Shown here: positions 13,801 through 25,075 of the stretch, in pieces
Layout of the letters: every line of letters begins with the position of its first letter
Position numbering within the stretch: position 1 is the stretch's first letter
Source of the DNA: Holacanthus passer
Taxonomy: Eukaryota > Chordata > Actinopteri > Pomacanthidae
Direction: 5' to 3'
NCBI GenBank assembly: GCA_025331565.1
Contig: JAFREQ010000012.1
Coordinates: 7,926,501-7,990,500 of the forward strand
DNA length: 64,000 nt
The notes under the pieces: generated by a model
Databases searched by the model: none
Seen by the model: only the letters and a program-made list of their open reading frames with translations
Told to the model about the DNA's origin: nothing
Program-made: the position numbers and the translations under genes

Positions 13801-14364
13801 CTTACGGTGCTTGTACAGGTTGCTCTTGGTCTTGAAAGAAAAGCCACAGGGGGCACAAGGGTAGGGTCTTTCTCCTGTATGGGAACGAATGTGCTTCTGA
13901 AGAACACTTGGCTTGGCACATGGACGGCCACAATAAGTGCACACATATTTCCCTGGTTTTTGGGGTTTCTTCTCCCCTTTTCTGGGTGAGCTGACCCCTT
14001 CTAGGCCCTCTTGGCTGGACTGAGATGGGACCCCATGACCCTGCTCACCCCGGGTGGAGGAAGTAGAGGGGAGGGGTGAGGTTGATGAGGAAGCTGGAGA
14101 GAAGAAGCTGCCTCCTGAGGGACCTGGGGTGTCTGAATGCTGCCATGCTACTGCTTGCTGCTGCTGTAACCGAAGCAGAAGGTCAGTGCGTTTGGATTGG
14201 CGATTCTGCAGGCGGTCCAATGCTCTGTGTACAGGACGAGGATTAGGAGGCTGCTGGGGCTGCTGAGGTGGACAAGATCCCAGTGAGGATTCAGCTGTTA
14301 CATGCTGCTGCTCTTGCCTTCCAGAGCGCTCCCCATCAGCCGGACGGCTGGGCTCAGCCTCCAT
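2620..14364 (-). CDS. hivep3: Zinc-finger transcription factor HIVEP3 (ZAS family), 8 coding exons
   Basis: HIVEP3 (KRC/Schnurri-3) is a large nuclear DNA-binding protein that recognises kappaB-like sites; it is a host gene despite its virus-derived name. Coding exons, in transcript order: 14364-12366, 12034-11745, 11446-9398, 8760-8615, 5283-5108, 4974-4873, 4109-3442, 3279-2620. Every junction is GT-AG and the phases join without a break into about 2029 residues; human HIVEP3 is near 2400. Visible parts: ZAS-N C2H2 pair (C142/C145/H158/H162 and C170/C173/H186/H190), C2HC finger (C567/C570/H583/C587), PKKKRLR near 792, a Glu-rich stretch, ZAS-C pair (C1515/C1518/H1531/H1535 and C1543/C1546/H1559/H1565), an acidic run and SP repeats. 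Blocks typical of HIVEP3 rather than HIVEP1/2 include RQPNIQVPEILVT, EEFQWPQRSQTLAQLPAEK and IPIGGIQMVQARP. The start is the first ATG (MEAEP) in the large exon. Which teleost ohnologue (a or b) this is cannot be told. Confidence 0.95.
3442..4109 (-). CDS. hivep3: hivep3 coding exon 7, acidic run and SP-rich repeats
   Basis: The acceptor is TGTGCAG|AAACAG and the donor AACCG|GTGAGT; 668 nt. It encodes EEHQFSDVEESD followed by an uninterrupted Asp/Glu run, as in HIVEP3 orthologues, then many SPS/SPR units (for example SPSRSLSPRLELSSP). The repeats suit an unstructured, proline-directed phosphorylation region. The reverse strand of this low-complexity DNA carries long spurious ORFs. Confidence 0.9.
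4873..4974 (-). CDS. hivep3: hivep3 coding exon 6, end of ZAS-C
   Basis: The acceptor is TTCCTAG|GGAAC and the donor AACAG|GTACT. It encodes NLTKHMKSKAHGKKC, supplying the last two zinc-binding histidines (H1559, H1565) of the second ZAS-C finger, then an acidic linker. The 102-nt length keeps the frame. Confidence 0.93.
5108..5283 (-). CDS. hivep3: hivep3 coding exon 5, ZAS-C fingers
   Basis: The acceptor CTTAG|GTTTAA follows a CT-rich tract and the donor is CAAAG|GTAAG. It encodes FKSNEEYVYVRGRGRGKY, then a complete C2H2 finger (C1515, C1518, H1531, H1535), the linker HTDVRPYIC, and the first half of the second finger through FKTKG. This is the C-terminal DNA-binding ZAS pair. Confidence 0.95.
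5284..8614. other. hivep3 intron 4 with microsatellites
   Basis: This 3.3-kb intron contains a CA repeat at 5902-5934, a 23-base A run at 7273-7295, a CA repeat at 7795-7836 and an interrupted CA/CG repeat at about 8274-8326. No additional exon is recognisable. Confidence 0.7.
8615..8760 (-). CDS. hivep3: hivep3 coding exon 4
   Basis: The acceptor is GTGTAG|GTACAT and the donor GGCGG|GTAAGA; 146 nt. It encodes a charged linker (KEETKEMREEEGPSTS) ending in RVRIFEGG, which runs directly into the ZAS-C exon. A glycine codon is split across the junction. Confidence 0.88.
8838..9300. repeat. Probable dispersed teleost repeat in hivep3 intron 3
   Basis: The segment around 8846-8895 (CACTCCTAT ... 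GACTCATGAC ...) resembles 25145-25193 in this window, which suggests a dispersed family. It overlaps a minus-strand open stretch of 78 codons at 9035-9271 with no recognisable domain. The assignment beyond the shared patch rests on general familiarity with fish repeats. Confidence 0.4.
9398..11446 (-). CDS. hivep3: hivep3 coding exon 3, central region with NLS and Glu-rich tract
   Basis: The exon is 2049 nt (683 codons), starting EAERVEEFQWPQRSQ and ending VSE before GTAAAC. It holds the basic PPKKKRLRLAE motif (residues about 789-799), SSGESSFES, the ETRSKSFDYGSLS block, SLVVPVRLQTHIPTYASAMY, then a long Glu/Lys-rich low-complexity segment, and finally the conserved SVNWCYLNYVKPN and NPNLPGLSTK blocks. 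The Glu-rich stretch is longer than I recall for mammalian HIVEP3 and looks like simple-codon expansion. Confidence 0.94.
11745..12034 (-). CDS. hivep3: hivep3 coding exon 2
   Basis: The acceptor is TTTCTAG|GTGTT and the donor CCAAG|GTAAA; 290 nt. It encodes a polyglutamine run (QQQQQQ), then VSVIQHTSSFEK and RQPNIQVPEILVT, two blocks diagnostic of HIVEP3. A glycine codon is split with the previous exon and the exon ends in frame. Confidence 0.93.
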
Positions 14365-14715
14365 AGAGTGGGGAGGAGGCCTCAAAGACACACAAGGAAG
14401 GGCTCTCGGAGCCTCATGGGGCTAACCGCATGGCAGCAGAGAGGTCAGAGGCAGGGGAACATCGACAGACAAAGCTGTAAATCACAACGGAGGGCCTTTT
14501 TCAGTGTGGGCCTAAGGTTATTCAAGAGGACCAAATGAGGCATCATTAAAAGGTGCCTTGGAGCTGCATGGATGCAGGTAAACATGGAACATCTCTTTGT
14601 ACAAAGCAGCTCTGCTTCTGTCCAGCCTCAGCCATTCTAACAGCTCTCGCAAGGTCTTCTCTGCATCTCCTTTGTTGACTGTAAAGAGTGTTGACTGTTC
14701 AGCTTCGGAATGGGT
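12366..14715 (-). CDS. hivep3: hivep3 large exon: 5' UTR tail, start codon, ZAS-N fingers
   Basis: The exon begins after a TTTCTTTAG acceptor (14716-14717). Bases 14715-14365 are untranslated and coding runs 14364-12366 (666 codons plus one base). It encodes Q-rich and S/T-rich sequence, then a linker ending in KPGKY, and the paired C2H2 fingers at residues 142-190 joined by HTGERPYPC. Farther on come TEGESTESEEETG, the conserved block TQVIEHITKLITINEAVVD, and an atypical C2HC finger at 567-587. Reading can be pushed upstream in frame only to a GTG, so the ATG at 14364 is preferred. The donor is CTCAG|GTTTG. Confidence 0.93.
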
Positions 14716-15160
14716 CTAAAGAAAAACAGAAAAAGACAAGGAAGGACTGAGTTACAAATGTGAAAACATCTAAGTTTTTCTAAACTGTTTACAGACTAAC
14801 ACTGGAACTGAGACTAAAACCTGAAACTCATGCCCCTCATTGTACATCAGGCCTGCACAAATATCATATAAGACACTTCCTGCTTTTCATTCATTTACAA
14901 TTCTAAAGCACACTTTTTTCCCCAAAAATTACACACAATTATTATTAAGTATTATTAATTAGCACAATCAGCACAATTATTATTTAGCACAATCTGCATC
15001 TCCAATGCTCACATGAAAAACACTGCTACTGAGAATGATTAACTCAAACCACGAATCACACCATTGCTCTTCAAACGGGCAATCACCTATTGCTTTTTCA
15101 ATTAGCAATCAGCTTTAGCAATAAAAGGGCCAAACGTGAGCTCTCTTGTATTGGAGAACA

Positions 15161-16110
15161 ATGGATGTCAACTTTGCAGAGAGAGATAGAGCGAGAGGAG
15201 TGAGAGTCAGAGGAGGTGGACGAGGGTTAACAAGACTAAAATCTAGGAGAGCTATTGCCTCAGTCACAGTCTGATGATGAAGGAGGCACAGCTGAGAGTC
15301 CAGTTAAACTTGAGCTTGAGCAAATACAAACTGGATCCTACGGGGAAACCATCTTAACCACTGTATAGACACATTACTGTATTGTAATGTTCATTTTTTT
15401 GTACATTTTTGTACTTCACTTCACTCAATATTGACTGCTTTAGGTCTATTTCTGATAATGCTGTGTTTTTGTTTCAGAGAGTTCTCACGCTAGATGCAGC
15501 TACAGCTCCCCACAAATTCATATTTATCGATGAAGTGGGTTTTAGCCTTGCAAAGAGGCGGCAACAGGGAAGTAACACCATCATCCAGCATGCCTGCATT
15601 GAGGTTGCTGGCTGGCGAGGCAGTTTCACCACGTGCACATCTATAAATCACCATCACCATCACCATTCAATCCTTGGCTCCTACAAAACTGTCCGTCTCA
15701 TCACTTTCCTGGACCCACTACACAATATCCTCTCTCCAGTTGAGCAGACAGATGACCCAGAGCAGCCCAGGTATGTTGTCATCTGGGATAAATACAAGTT
15801 AAGACAGGTTTAAGATAAAATAACGGGCTGCTCGGGTCTGCAACTGGTTCATCAACCTCCCATGTTTTTCCATTCTTTATCTGCAACCATACTATCGTTT
15901 CGTTTTTGCAGCTTGGTGATATGAACGCAAGCCCCATGAACACATACCCCTCCTACAAGCAATGGAGGAAGCATGCGGTGATATAGCTGCTGAAGCATAT
16001 CAGGGCTGGATTCGTCATGCCATTTCCCACTGCTTGGCTGGGGAGAACACTGCCTGTGAAGTTGATGAGGTCCTGTGGCCAGACACAAACGAACAAACTT
16101 TCTTTTCCTT
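15161..16110 (+). pseudogene. Broken IS630/Tc1-superfamily DDE transposase relic
   Basis: The remnant opens with a basic MDVNFAERDRARGVRVRGG-like start at 15161 that stops after 37 codons. Transposase sequence resumes at about 15472-15810: RVLTLDAATAPHKFIFIDEVGFSLAKRR, which contains the first catalytic Asp, then YVVIWDK with the second. Sequence resumes again at about 15920-16110 as YERKPHEHIPLLQAMEEACGDI and QGWIRHAISHCLAGENTACEVDEVLWPD. The helix-turn-helix region and the block carrying the third acidic residue are missing, so it cannot be active. This organisation matches IS630-like fish elements. It lies in the intron upstream of the main hivep3 coding exon, on the opposite strand. Terminal inverted repeats were not identified. 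Confidence 0.8.
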
Positions 16111-17492
16111 ACAGTATATGCAGAAGGCTTATTGTTCTGTGTTAAAAAATCCAACTATGTTTGCTGAGATGTATAAAGTATATCAGAATAAAAACACATT
16201 CTATTCTTGTATTTGTGTGTTTTATATTTGAGAATGAAAGCAGCAATGAACAGTTTACTATAACAGGATACTGGATGTACTGTAGTGTAATGTAACACTG
16301 AAAATGCAAAAGGCCCACTGATAAGATTATCATAGCAATGTTTTCCGCTCATCATAGTGTTTTCCACTAAGCATATCAGTGTTCAATTGGTTCTCAGAAA
16401 TGTCTAGTCATATGATTTCATTCAAGAAACCATAACATTACTTTGCTTTTGCAAGAGATTTATTGAGTTTTGGGTTATGCGTGTGAGCTTTTGTATTTGC
16501 ATTTTGAGTTTTAAGAAAACAAGCCATGCTTTGTGTGAGCGATTGAGAAAAATTGTAATACGTTTATTCGATTCTCTAAAAAGGCTTTTTGTCACAAAAA
16601 GCTACAGTATTGCAGCAAATTGCTATAACAAAAAAAAGAGAGGTAATACTGAAAAGTTCTCTGTTGCTCTGCTGAAAAACAAACACAGCAAAACACACAG
16701 GGCCTTGTGAAGATAACTTGGGCTTCTTGACATCCTCAGGGTCTCCAAACAGTCTGCCATTAAGTCTGAAAAAGACTTATATTGGTAGAGTGGGAGGCCA
16801 AAATCATTAGTGTCCTATTATCAAGCTCCCGATTAAAAATTGCCCCACGTATCATACGATGACAAACAGGGTTACATTTCCTGGTGTGGTGTTGAGTGGG
16901 GTCAGTGTTGTAATGAGAACATTAGCAAGGTAATTGCATCAGCAGCATGTTATTGCTCTCATCTGTCCTGGCTTCAACTCTTAATAAGCAGATAGTGTGC
17001 ATTGATTCACGAGTCGGAGGCACACCTACTATAAATCTATTAGGAAATATTGGGTCGAGATGTTCGGTTATTATAACACTTTCAAAAGGCACACTGATCT
17101 GGGCACACAGGCATCGAGTACGTGCATGTCCACAGATTGTATAAGCACTTGTGAGTCACCTTAAAATTCATAAGAAAAAAATTCTTTCTAATCGAGACAT
17201 ATATGATTCGTATCTGCCCCATAACTGGCCCACTCTGCAGGAAGTCAGAGCAGTTGAGGGCCAGCCAGGCAACATCCACAGAACAGGCACCAATAGAGGA
17301 GACCACAGTGTCAGGGCAAGGAGTCAAAACAAATGTTGGAAATACAGCCTATGCTTATCTGATCTGGCACTAAAGCTAAAGGGGGCAAATGGAGGGGTGC
17401 TGTTTTCTGCTGGATAAAGGGATTTGACAGCGACTGGGTTTCAGCCTACACCCCCTCACAGTCACTGGTGGTCACACAGCCACCAGGGTGCA

Positions 17493-17728
17493 GTGTTTAT
17501 GAGGGGGCCAAGAGTGCTCGAAATGAAGCCTGTTGTGAAAGGGTACTGTGGAAACGCTTATCAAGATGGATCTATTGTAATATTTCCCACTCACAGTACC
17601 ACAGAGCTGTGTTTATGAGGAGCCAAGTATAGCTGATCACGGAGACTTGAGGGTACAATGAAATCTCCTCTTTTATCAAGATGTATGTTCTGCAATATTT
17701 CCCACTTACTACAAATCCTGCACTCTGT
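17493..17728. repeat. Diverged two-copy tandem duplication, about 116 bp
   Basis: GTGTTTATGAGG begins at 17493 and again at 17609. Each copy later has a GGGTAC motif, then TATCAAGATG and AATATTTCCCACT at matching offsets. The copies are clearly diverged, so the duplication is old. Confidence 0.75.
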
Positions 17729-19200
17729 CTCAACTCGAGACGCGGGATTCTTGTACCGCAGCCAATCAAAACACATTCTGGGAACGGAGGGGGCCAATCA
17801 TAACATTTTCACTGAGCGGCCATGCCCAACCGCTGACAGCCCCAGCACAGGCTCATCCAGAGTATCAATCATCCTCTAAGACATTGACTTGCAACCCCCA
17901 GACCCTGTCAGACTTTAGAGATCAGAGCTCAGTGAAGGAGGATGCTGTGTGTGTTCACCTCACAGCTGTAGATCTTAGTGATGGTGGAGACAGCGTGCAT
18001 CACCTCTGACAGCCAAGAACATGCCAGGAGAGGAGATAACAAGGAGAAAGGGGGGTGGGGCGACTGCGGAAACTGAAAGAGAGACAGAAAATGCATAAAT
18101 GTTCTACGATATCAGAAATATGCATGTGAGGTAGGAGGAGTAAGAAGAGTGCAAGATGAAGTTAGGGAAGAGAGAAAAGACTGAATCAGTGATCCAGTGG
18201 CTGAATAAACAGGCCCAGCAGAGGACTGCAGCTGAAGGTGCCAATGGTGGCAAGGCAGCACTGACAGTTTTTTTTTTAATGAGCCACACTTTTGCACTCT
18301 CCATGTGTCTAAAAAAACACTCTGCACAGTCAGCCTTCATTAGAGGCAGTTTACAGTGGGAAAAAAAGAAAGAGAATCAGTCTTCCTCTTGGAAACAACT
18401 TGACAGATTCTCGGCTCCATCTCCACGTTCCCCCACATCTGCTGAGGGCCGATCATCTGTTTAGTGTGTGTTTCTGCGAGCAGACCCGACGCTTTGATTA
18501 CAGCAGACTTTTACCATCAACACACACAGCAATTAGGCAGCATAACAAAGCGAATCAACACCATTAAAATTCACTTCTCTGTTTTCATTTGCCTGCCTTC
18601 CACCTTTTCAGCTGCACAGGAAGACTTTTGTATGTGCTGGCAGCTATAACTTTTTCTGCCCTGAGCTGTTGAGCCACAGAGATGCATTACTCTCTGGAGT
18701 TACATGTAAATAAGTTAGATCAGGAGGGAACAGAGCTTACAAATGAGTTATAAACCAGATCCTCACACACCTGAACTTTAGAGAGGAAAAATAAAAACAA
18801 TATACGAGGGAGGGCAACCAAGTGGGTAAAGATGGGTAACAAGTGAGTGAGTCTGCATGTGAAGAAGAAGAAGAAGAAGGATGATGCTGTGCATAGAAAA
18901 GAGAACAGCTGCACAGGAGGGAAAGCAAAAGAGCAAGACAAAGTGTCTTCCTCAACCCCCTTGTAATAAATGTCTTTGTTCACGTAGTTGGTTATCAGAG
19001 TGTAAGTTTAATGATCTCTGGCATAGCTGTTGATGCAGCCCTTAAACAGGGCGATTAGAAGGTTTTAAGGTTGGGGAGAGCATTGCTTACATTATTCATG
19101 GCAGTCTAGACTGCCAGCTCTGAGCGGGGAAAACACACAGTCAGGGCCTTGCCAGGAAGATGAGGGAGAGGAAAGCCAGAGTCTAGCCTACATTAAACCG

Positions 19201-19246
<46 letters not shown>

Positions 19247-21019
19247 CCTACAGTGCACATACAGTTTACTGTACTACTATCCCCAGAGCAATACTGACTA
19301 ACACACAGCAGCCCTAAATCCACTCTGACACATCTGACCAGCAGATCGGCTGCTGTGGCCTGAGGTGACCTACCCTGGTTCCAGTCTGCAGATTCTCCTA
19401 CTGTTTGACGAGGGGGTTTCCTATCTCATCATCCTCATTCCACAGAGATGACTTGTTATCAGCAGCGCCTATTACAAGCAACACTTCAGTACACAATGGG
19501 CTCATGCAGTACACACACCAACAGCAATCGTGTGCACGATGAGGTGAAAAAGATTTAATAATGATAAGGCTTCTTGTAAAACATACAGGTTATGTAAATT
19601 TGTCTAACCTTATTGATGAGGGTGGGGCAAGGGCGTTCTTCACTGTGCTCTATTTTTAGACTGAAGTGTGAGCAGGAAGGTGCTGCTGCTGCTGCAGCTG
19701 CTTTACTGTGCTACGTTCTTTTGATTGGAGGTATTAGATCGAGACCACAGAGCCAATATTAGCAGCAGTTTGCAAAACAACAAACTGTGAACACATTTGG
19801 TCCCCTCCCCCTGGTTTTCCACCTCCAGTCAACTCATTGAAAGATAATTCAGAGAACAGTCTCATGCCGTGATTTGTTGTGTGAACTAGTTTCTGGTGTC
19901 AGTGCCTGAAATGTGATTAACGACCGGTCCGCAGAGAGGAGAGAAGCGAATGAGTGAGAAACATGTGCGAAGATGTGTGCGTGTGTGTACATGCAAAGGG
20001 GCTTTGTCAGCAGAAACAGGCACTGATGCAGGTACCCAAGGGGGCCCTGACACATCCTTCACACACACACACACATACACCGTCACACACTGTCTCCTTC
20101 CATCATCTCTGCGGTGTCTATTAAGTCCAGCAGTTGCACTTCGAAATCCCATAAAGCAAACATTTAGCTCAATTCCTGCTCAATAAGTAACGCGGGAGCT
20201 TCGCAGCAGTTTTACAGTCAAAACTTCATTATCATGCACAGGAGAGCTACGGCCGGCAGAGTTTGTGTTCATTTCCTCATCAATACCCAGACGTATTCAT
20301 GCAGCTGGTAATGACGGATACAAATATGGGCTAAACATTAAATTACCTTGTGCCCTGAGAACAGATAAACCCTCTTAAGTGCTTTTTAAAAAATCTGCTG
20401 TCATACCCCCCTCCAAACACACACACACACACACAAACACACATACATCTCTCTCTCCTCATTCTCTCTTACTGGCGGTAGTCTGGTGCAGGTTCCCATG
20501 GAAACCAGCCTACTCTGAGCAACGGCAGATGGAGAGGGAGCTGGAGGTCTAAATTTATCTCCCAGCATCCTTTCTGACTACATACGCACGCTGGCAGCAG
20601 GAAGTGAGGAGGGGAAATGCTTGGCCTCTGCATGCATTGACAAGCTGGCATGACCCTTGACATCCAGACCTCTCAGAGTGTCGATGGATGGATACAGCAC
20701 CGACTGCGACAGCCCGAACTGCAACGGTCACAACCTCAAAGACGGAATACAACATTTGATACTGTGCGAGAGGCTCTGCAGCATTCCCTAAGTATAAGGT
20801 AAATGGAAAGTTAAATCACAGTCCTTCCACTGAGACCACCACCAAAAACAGAGCTGCCAATCAAAGAAGCCCCAAATCCTAGAAAGTCTCACTTATCAAT
20901 CAGAGAACCACAGCAAGAAACAATTTGGTTTGATGGTAAATGACTGGAGAAGAAACCCAGAAGACAGAACCAGACGCCAGATAGAGCATGAAACCTCAGA
21001 GGCCAAGAGTCGCACTCAC

Positions 21020-21063
21020 CCGGGGATATCACTGCTGTCAGCTCGCGCTAAGGAGGACGCCGT
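21020..21063 (-). other. hivep3: Candidate hivep3 untranslated exon (44 nt)
   Basis: On the minus strand a T-rich tract and CAG acceptor (GTGTTTTTTCAG|ACGG) is followed 44 nt later by a good donor (CCCCGG|GTGAGT). No start codon is needed because it lies upstream of the coding exon. It is a prediction from splice signals only. Confidence 0.35.
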
Positions 21064-22069
21064 CTGAAAAAACACCACATACCAGAGCTCTCACTCACTC
21101 TCGCTCGGCTCTGTGCGGGATGTGTCGGGATGGCTGCACCTCTGAGGCAAGAGGGGTGTAGAGCAGGATTTCACAGGGCTTTGATAAGACTGGCAGTTCA
21201 CAGCCGTCACAGTGTTCGCTTTGATTAAACACTAGCCAGTGAACTGCAGGTCAATACCAGCCTTTAATTCAAACATGAGTGGCATGGCAGAGCCGGGTAA
21301 TGCACACCTCAACGGCGGGAGAAGACTGCGCTGAGAGTTTTAATAATACCTCTGGCAGCGGAAAATCTGGTCCTTTAGTGACATAATCAACTGTAAAAAC
21401 AAACTGACCACAACTTGGACTAAATTGCAGGTTGCAGGGTTTTCCATCATTTTATTTGCGGCCAGGATCCTTCACGGATGGAAATCATCTTTTTGCAGTC
21501 ACTTAGTTTGTCAGTTTAAATTACGTGGTCCAAAATCTGTCTCAAAGGGCTTTACCTCTGATTGGAGAGGAGCTCTGTCCTTAGATCCTCCATTCGGATA
21601 AGGAACGAATCGCACCACATTTCTATAAACTCAAAAAGCCAAATGGGAGAAATCTCACAGAGGAGGGATCCCTCTTCCAGAACGGGCATTCAGTAGGAAT
21701 CCTGTACCACACTGGAGACTCTTGACAACTTTAATTAAACCTGTGAATCCTTGTATCAAAATATCCATACGTTTCAGTGACACCCTTGGACACGCTAAAA
21801 CAACTCATGTATGTTGTCCAGCAAAAAAAAGAGTCTTCCACATAAGAGACTAACTTAAATCCTTTAGCGTACAAAATAATCTTCTGAGTGCTAAGGTGCT
21901 AGATTATAAAGTACCAAATTAAAAAATTGCAATAATAAACTATCAAATGTGTCAAGTCCACACGACTGGAACAGCTGCAATAACTAAATAACTAATTTGC
22001 GATAGCTGACAAGTAAAGTAATGACAAGGAGGGAAAGACTGAGGACAGAGAGGAAGACAGAGATGGATT

Positions 22070-22116
22070 TAAAGGAGAGAGGAAGACAGAGAGAGAGAGA
22101 GAGTGAGGGGAGGGGG

Positions 22117-22178
<62 letters not shown>

Positions 22179-22308
22179 GATTACCTGACAGAGCAGTCTG
22201 GTCTTCCCCCTTAGAGACGCTTCACAGGCACTGTGAGACAAGCAGGGAGAGCCAGAGAGTGAGAGCGGATATGACTGTTTGAGTGGGTGTGTTGCTGAGA
22301 GAGAGGGA

Positions 22309-22341
<33 letters not shown>

Positions 22342-22400
22342 GGAGGCTGGGGGTGAGGCAAAAAAATGAGTGATGGAGAGAGAGGGAGAGAGGAAGACAC
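22070..22400. repeat. GA/CT-rich block with pure (GA)n microsatellite
   Basis: A pure GA run spans about 22120-22174, with interrupted GA/GGGA repeats on both sides. A second GA block lies at about 22978-23028. Confidence 0.9.
22185..22230 (-). other. hivep3: Candidate hivep3 untranslated exon (46 nt)
   Basis: On the minus strand TTGTCTCACAG|TGCC is an acceptor behind a CT-rich stretch, and CTGTCAG|GTAATC is a donor 46 nt downstream. It sits inside a large GA/CT-rich repeat, which provides polypyrimidine by chance, so confidence is low. Confidence 0.28.
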
Positions 22401-24133
22401 TAAATGAACGTTTCCACCGCACAAATATAAGAGGAGGAGGAGGAGGGTGCGGTAGGGAGAAGAAACTAAAAGCGACTCATATTCTCATGAGTAACATCTC
22501 AGAGAAATCACACCGTCCTCTCTGAAACTACAGTTATTGTCACGTTTCTCATTGCTAATGCAACTAACATGGACGGTGAAACCAGGAACATGCACCTACA
22601 GATCCAGGACAGGAGCGTCTTTATCTCACACACACTCAGTGGCGGTGGCACACTGCCGACTGATTGGATTACAAACAGGTCCTACATGGGGTTTTCCCCT
22701 GCAACGCACAACCCCAGAGGCGATTCCTCGCAATTATCATTTCCTTATCAGCATAGTTATCTTACTGTAGTGGAAGGTGGCGAAAAAAAACCCCCAGCAG
22801 CCTTCTTCCTAAGTGACAAAACCTCTGCCTACATGGCCATTCTCCTTCGCGTAAATCTTCCAGTTTCTGCCAGAGTGCCACTGTGCTGCATCTGTAAATG
22901 AATTCCAGAGTGGCATCCATTCAAGCAAGCCCCCGCATTACGCAGAGCTCAGGCTAGGCCTATCAGCAGTGCAACACGAGAGAGAGAGAGAGAGAGAGGG
23001 AGAGAAAGAGAAAGAGAAAGAGAGAATTGAGAATGAACGGAGGTCCTGCTGTTCCATAGAGCTTTGCCTCATTGGCAGAGCACAGGAAGTGTGAGTCACA
23101 CACTCTAAAATAAACACACTCGCACAGCGACGAGCCGGCACACAGAACGAGAGGGTGGCTGGGCTGCTGATCAGAAGGCAGGCAGAGGGAACATGGATCC
23201 TCACAGGCCAGCAACACGTGGTGGCCTGGTGGGACTCACGGCCAGATGACGGGATGAGTCAAAAGGAAAGGATGTTTCTCTTTGTCTCTAATTGCTCGAT
23301 TCTTTTTCTGTCGTTCTTTTCAGCCTCGTCGCCATACACCTGTTCATTTGTTCTCTCATTCCTGTTTACCTCTCCTCTCTTCTTCTCCTGTCCTGTTCCT
23401 GGATTGTCCACATGTCCCTGCCATATTCTCTCTCCTCCTCTCTGTGTTTGCTCTCTTATTTTATTTGGTCCCAGTCAATAGTAGTGTTGTTCAGGACTTG
23501 GTGATTACCCCTGGCTCCGTGCGGCTGCTGGCTGGAGGGGACTGTACTGGCCTGATGCTGGCCTACTCTCGCAGGCTGCCGGCTTCGCTGGCTTTTTGCG
23601 AGGCTCTGTATTGTGTCTGCCTGAATGTGCTCATTGTCACCCTTTACAGCGCACACCTTCTATACTGTACTTCCCTGTGAGGGACCTTCATCCATCCGTC
23701 ATCCCTTTGTCCTCTGTTCCTCAGACTGAGGGGTTCTGACGGGAAGGTGGAGGGGGGGGCAGAGGCCCGGGAACAAAACTGCCACTGTGGCGATGATTGA
23801 CAGGAAAGTTGCTCTACACAGACGTAACGATTAGCAAGGCCGGGGACTGGGCTGCAGACACACAGTCTGCTTAGGAGCTGGAGAGAGAGATTTGAGGTTC
23901 AACAGGCCTGAAAGTGACAACAGAGAAGATAATAATTTTGGGATCAAAATGGAAAGTGCGACAATTGTGAAGGTGTAAAAGCATGATTTCATGATGCTAT
24001 AATAAATGTTACCCATAGGCTACCCACTGGCCCCAAGCAAGTCAGGCTCACATTATGCAAAGCTGTTCTCATTTACAGTAGATGGAAACAAGGGCTCCCC
24101 TGTGGTATAGTCACATGACGCAATTTCACGTAT

Positions 24134-24171
<38 letters not shown>

Positions 24172-24849
24172 TACAATATAATGCAGAGGCACGCAACACC
24201 TAAAATGCAAACACCATGCTTTATATGAAACTTGATGTTGTTTTGGAGCAGCCGCAGACCATAATTTAGACCAAATGAGTGGCTTGTGCATTTACAGACA
24301 ACCGTACAGATGACATATTTTTGGACTTTCACCCCATAAACTGCAGACACAGGCAGTAAAACAGGCAAATTTGGGAGTATTCAGAGAGGGTTCTCTCTGT
24401 TCTGTGGGCGGATTATTTCAGACATGTGGTCTTCCAGTAAACTGACCCCCTCTGTCCATATGACTGTGGTATTATGATAGAAAGAAAATCCATTTACAGA
24501 GGGAGTCCACCTAACGTATGAAATTCACTGTGGCTCACTATTGCTCTACCTGTTTGTCTATTTGGAAAACTAAATGTAGCTGTGTCATCATTTCATTCCT
24601 CTCTCTTCAACTACATAAAACCTAAACACATTTTATTTGACATAGAGTCTAACGTCACCCTTTTTCTCCCAAGGCACAGCAATTTCAGTTTGACGAAAGG
24701 ACATGAAAAGTGGAACATTAGTCGATAGTCTTGACCGTAAGATAAGTGAGCTACTAATGTCATATATAGAGCTAGAGGAATGTTCAAATGTTTTTCATAC
24801 AGGTGCCAATATATTTATGATATCAAAAACTTGTTGCTTGTTTAATCCA

Positions 24850-25075
24850 CCACTTTGGTCCAAACTGAAATACCTGAACAATTACTGGATGGAATTTTTT
24901 CACGTTTCACAGTGGATGAATCCTAGTGACTTTGTTGATGTCCTGGCTTTTCTTTCAGCACCATCATGTGTTAACATTTGTGTTTTGTTGTGAAATATCT
25001 AAATAACTATTAAATGGATTTGCCCCCCTGGATAAAATGTCATAACTTTGTTGATCACACGACTTTCCATCATTA
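24850..25075 (+). repeat. Dispersed repeat, copy 1
   Basis: It contains CTTTGGTCCAAACTGAAATA followed by ACTGGATGGAATTTTT, GATGAATCCTAGTGACTTTG and a second related half (ACTATTAAATGGATTTG ... AACTTTGTTGATC). The internal half-repeat and the matching inverted copy at 34.1-34.3 kb mark it as a dispersed percomorph-type repeat of unknown class. Confidence 0.6.

Larger units (their letters stand above)
14716..21019. other. hivep3 5' intron region
   Basis: Apart from the transposase relic, this holds a two-copy 116-bp tandem duplication (17493-17728), an AAG run near 18865-18880 and a CA repeat at 19203-19244. No coding exon is recognisable. Confidence 0.6.

Noticed and set aside
2620..14364. 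A viral or antiviral system suggested by the name HIVEP and by the neighbouring SERINC gene
   Set aside because: HIVEP3 is a cellular transcription factor, named for binding a viral enhancer. SERINC antiviral activity is known mainly for SERINC3 and SERINC5, and this gene looks like SERINC2. Adjacency alone is no evidence of a system.
21984..22424. Minus-strand 146-codon ORF rich in Leu and Ser
   Set aside because: It is a translation of a CT microsatellite block.
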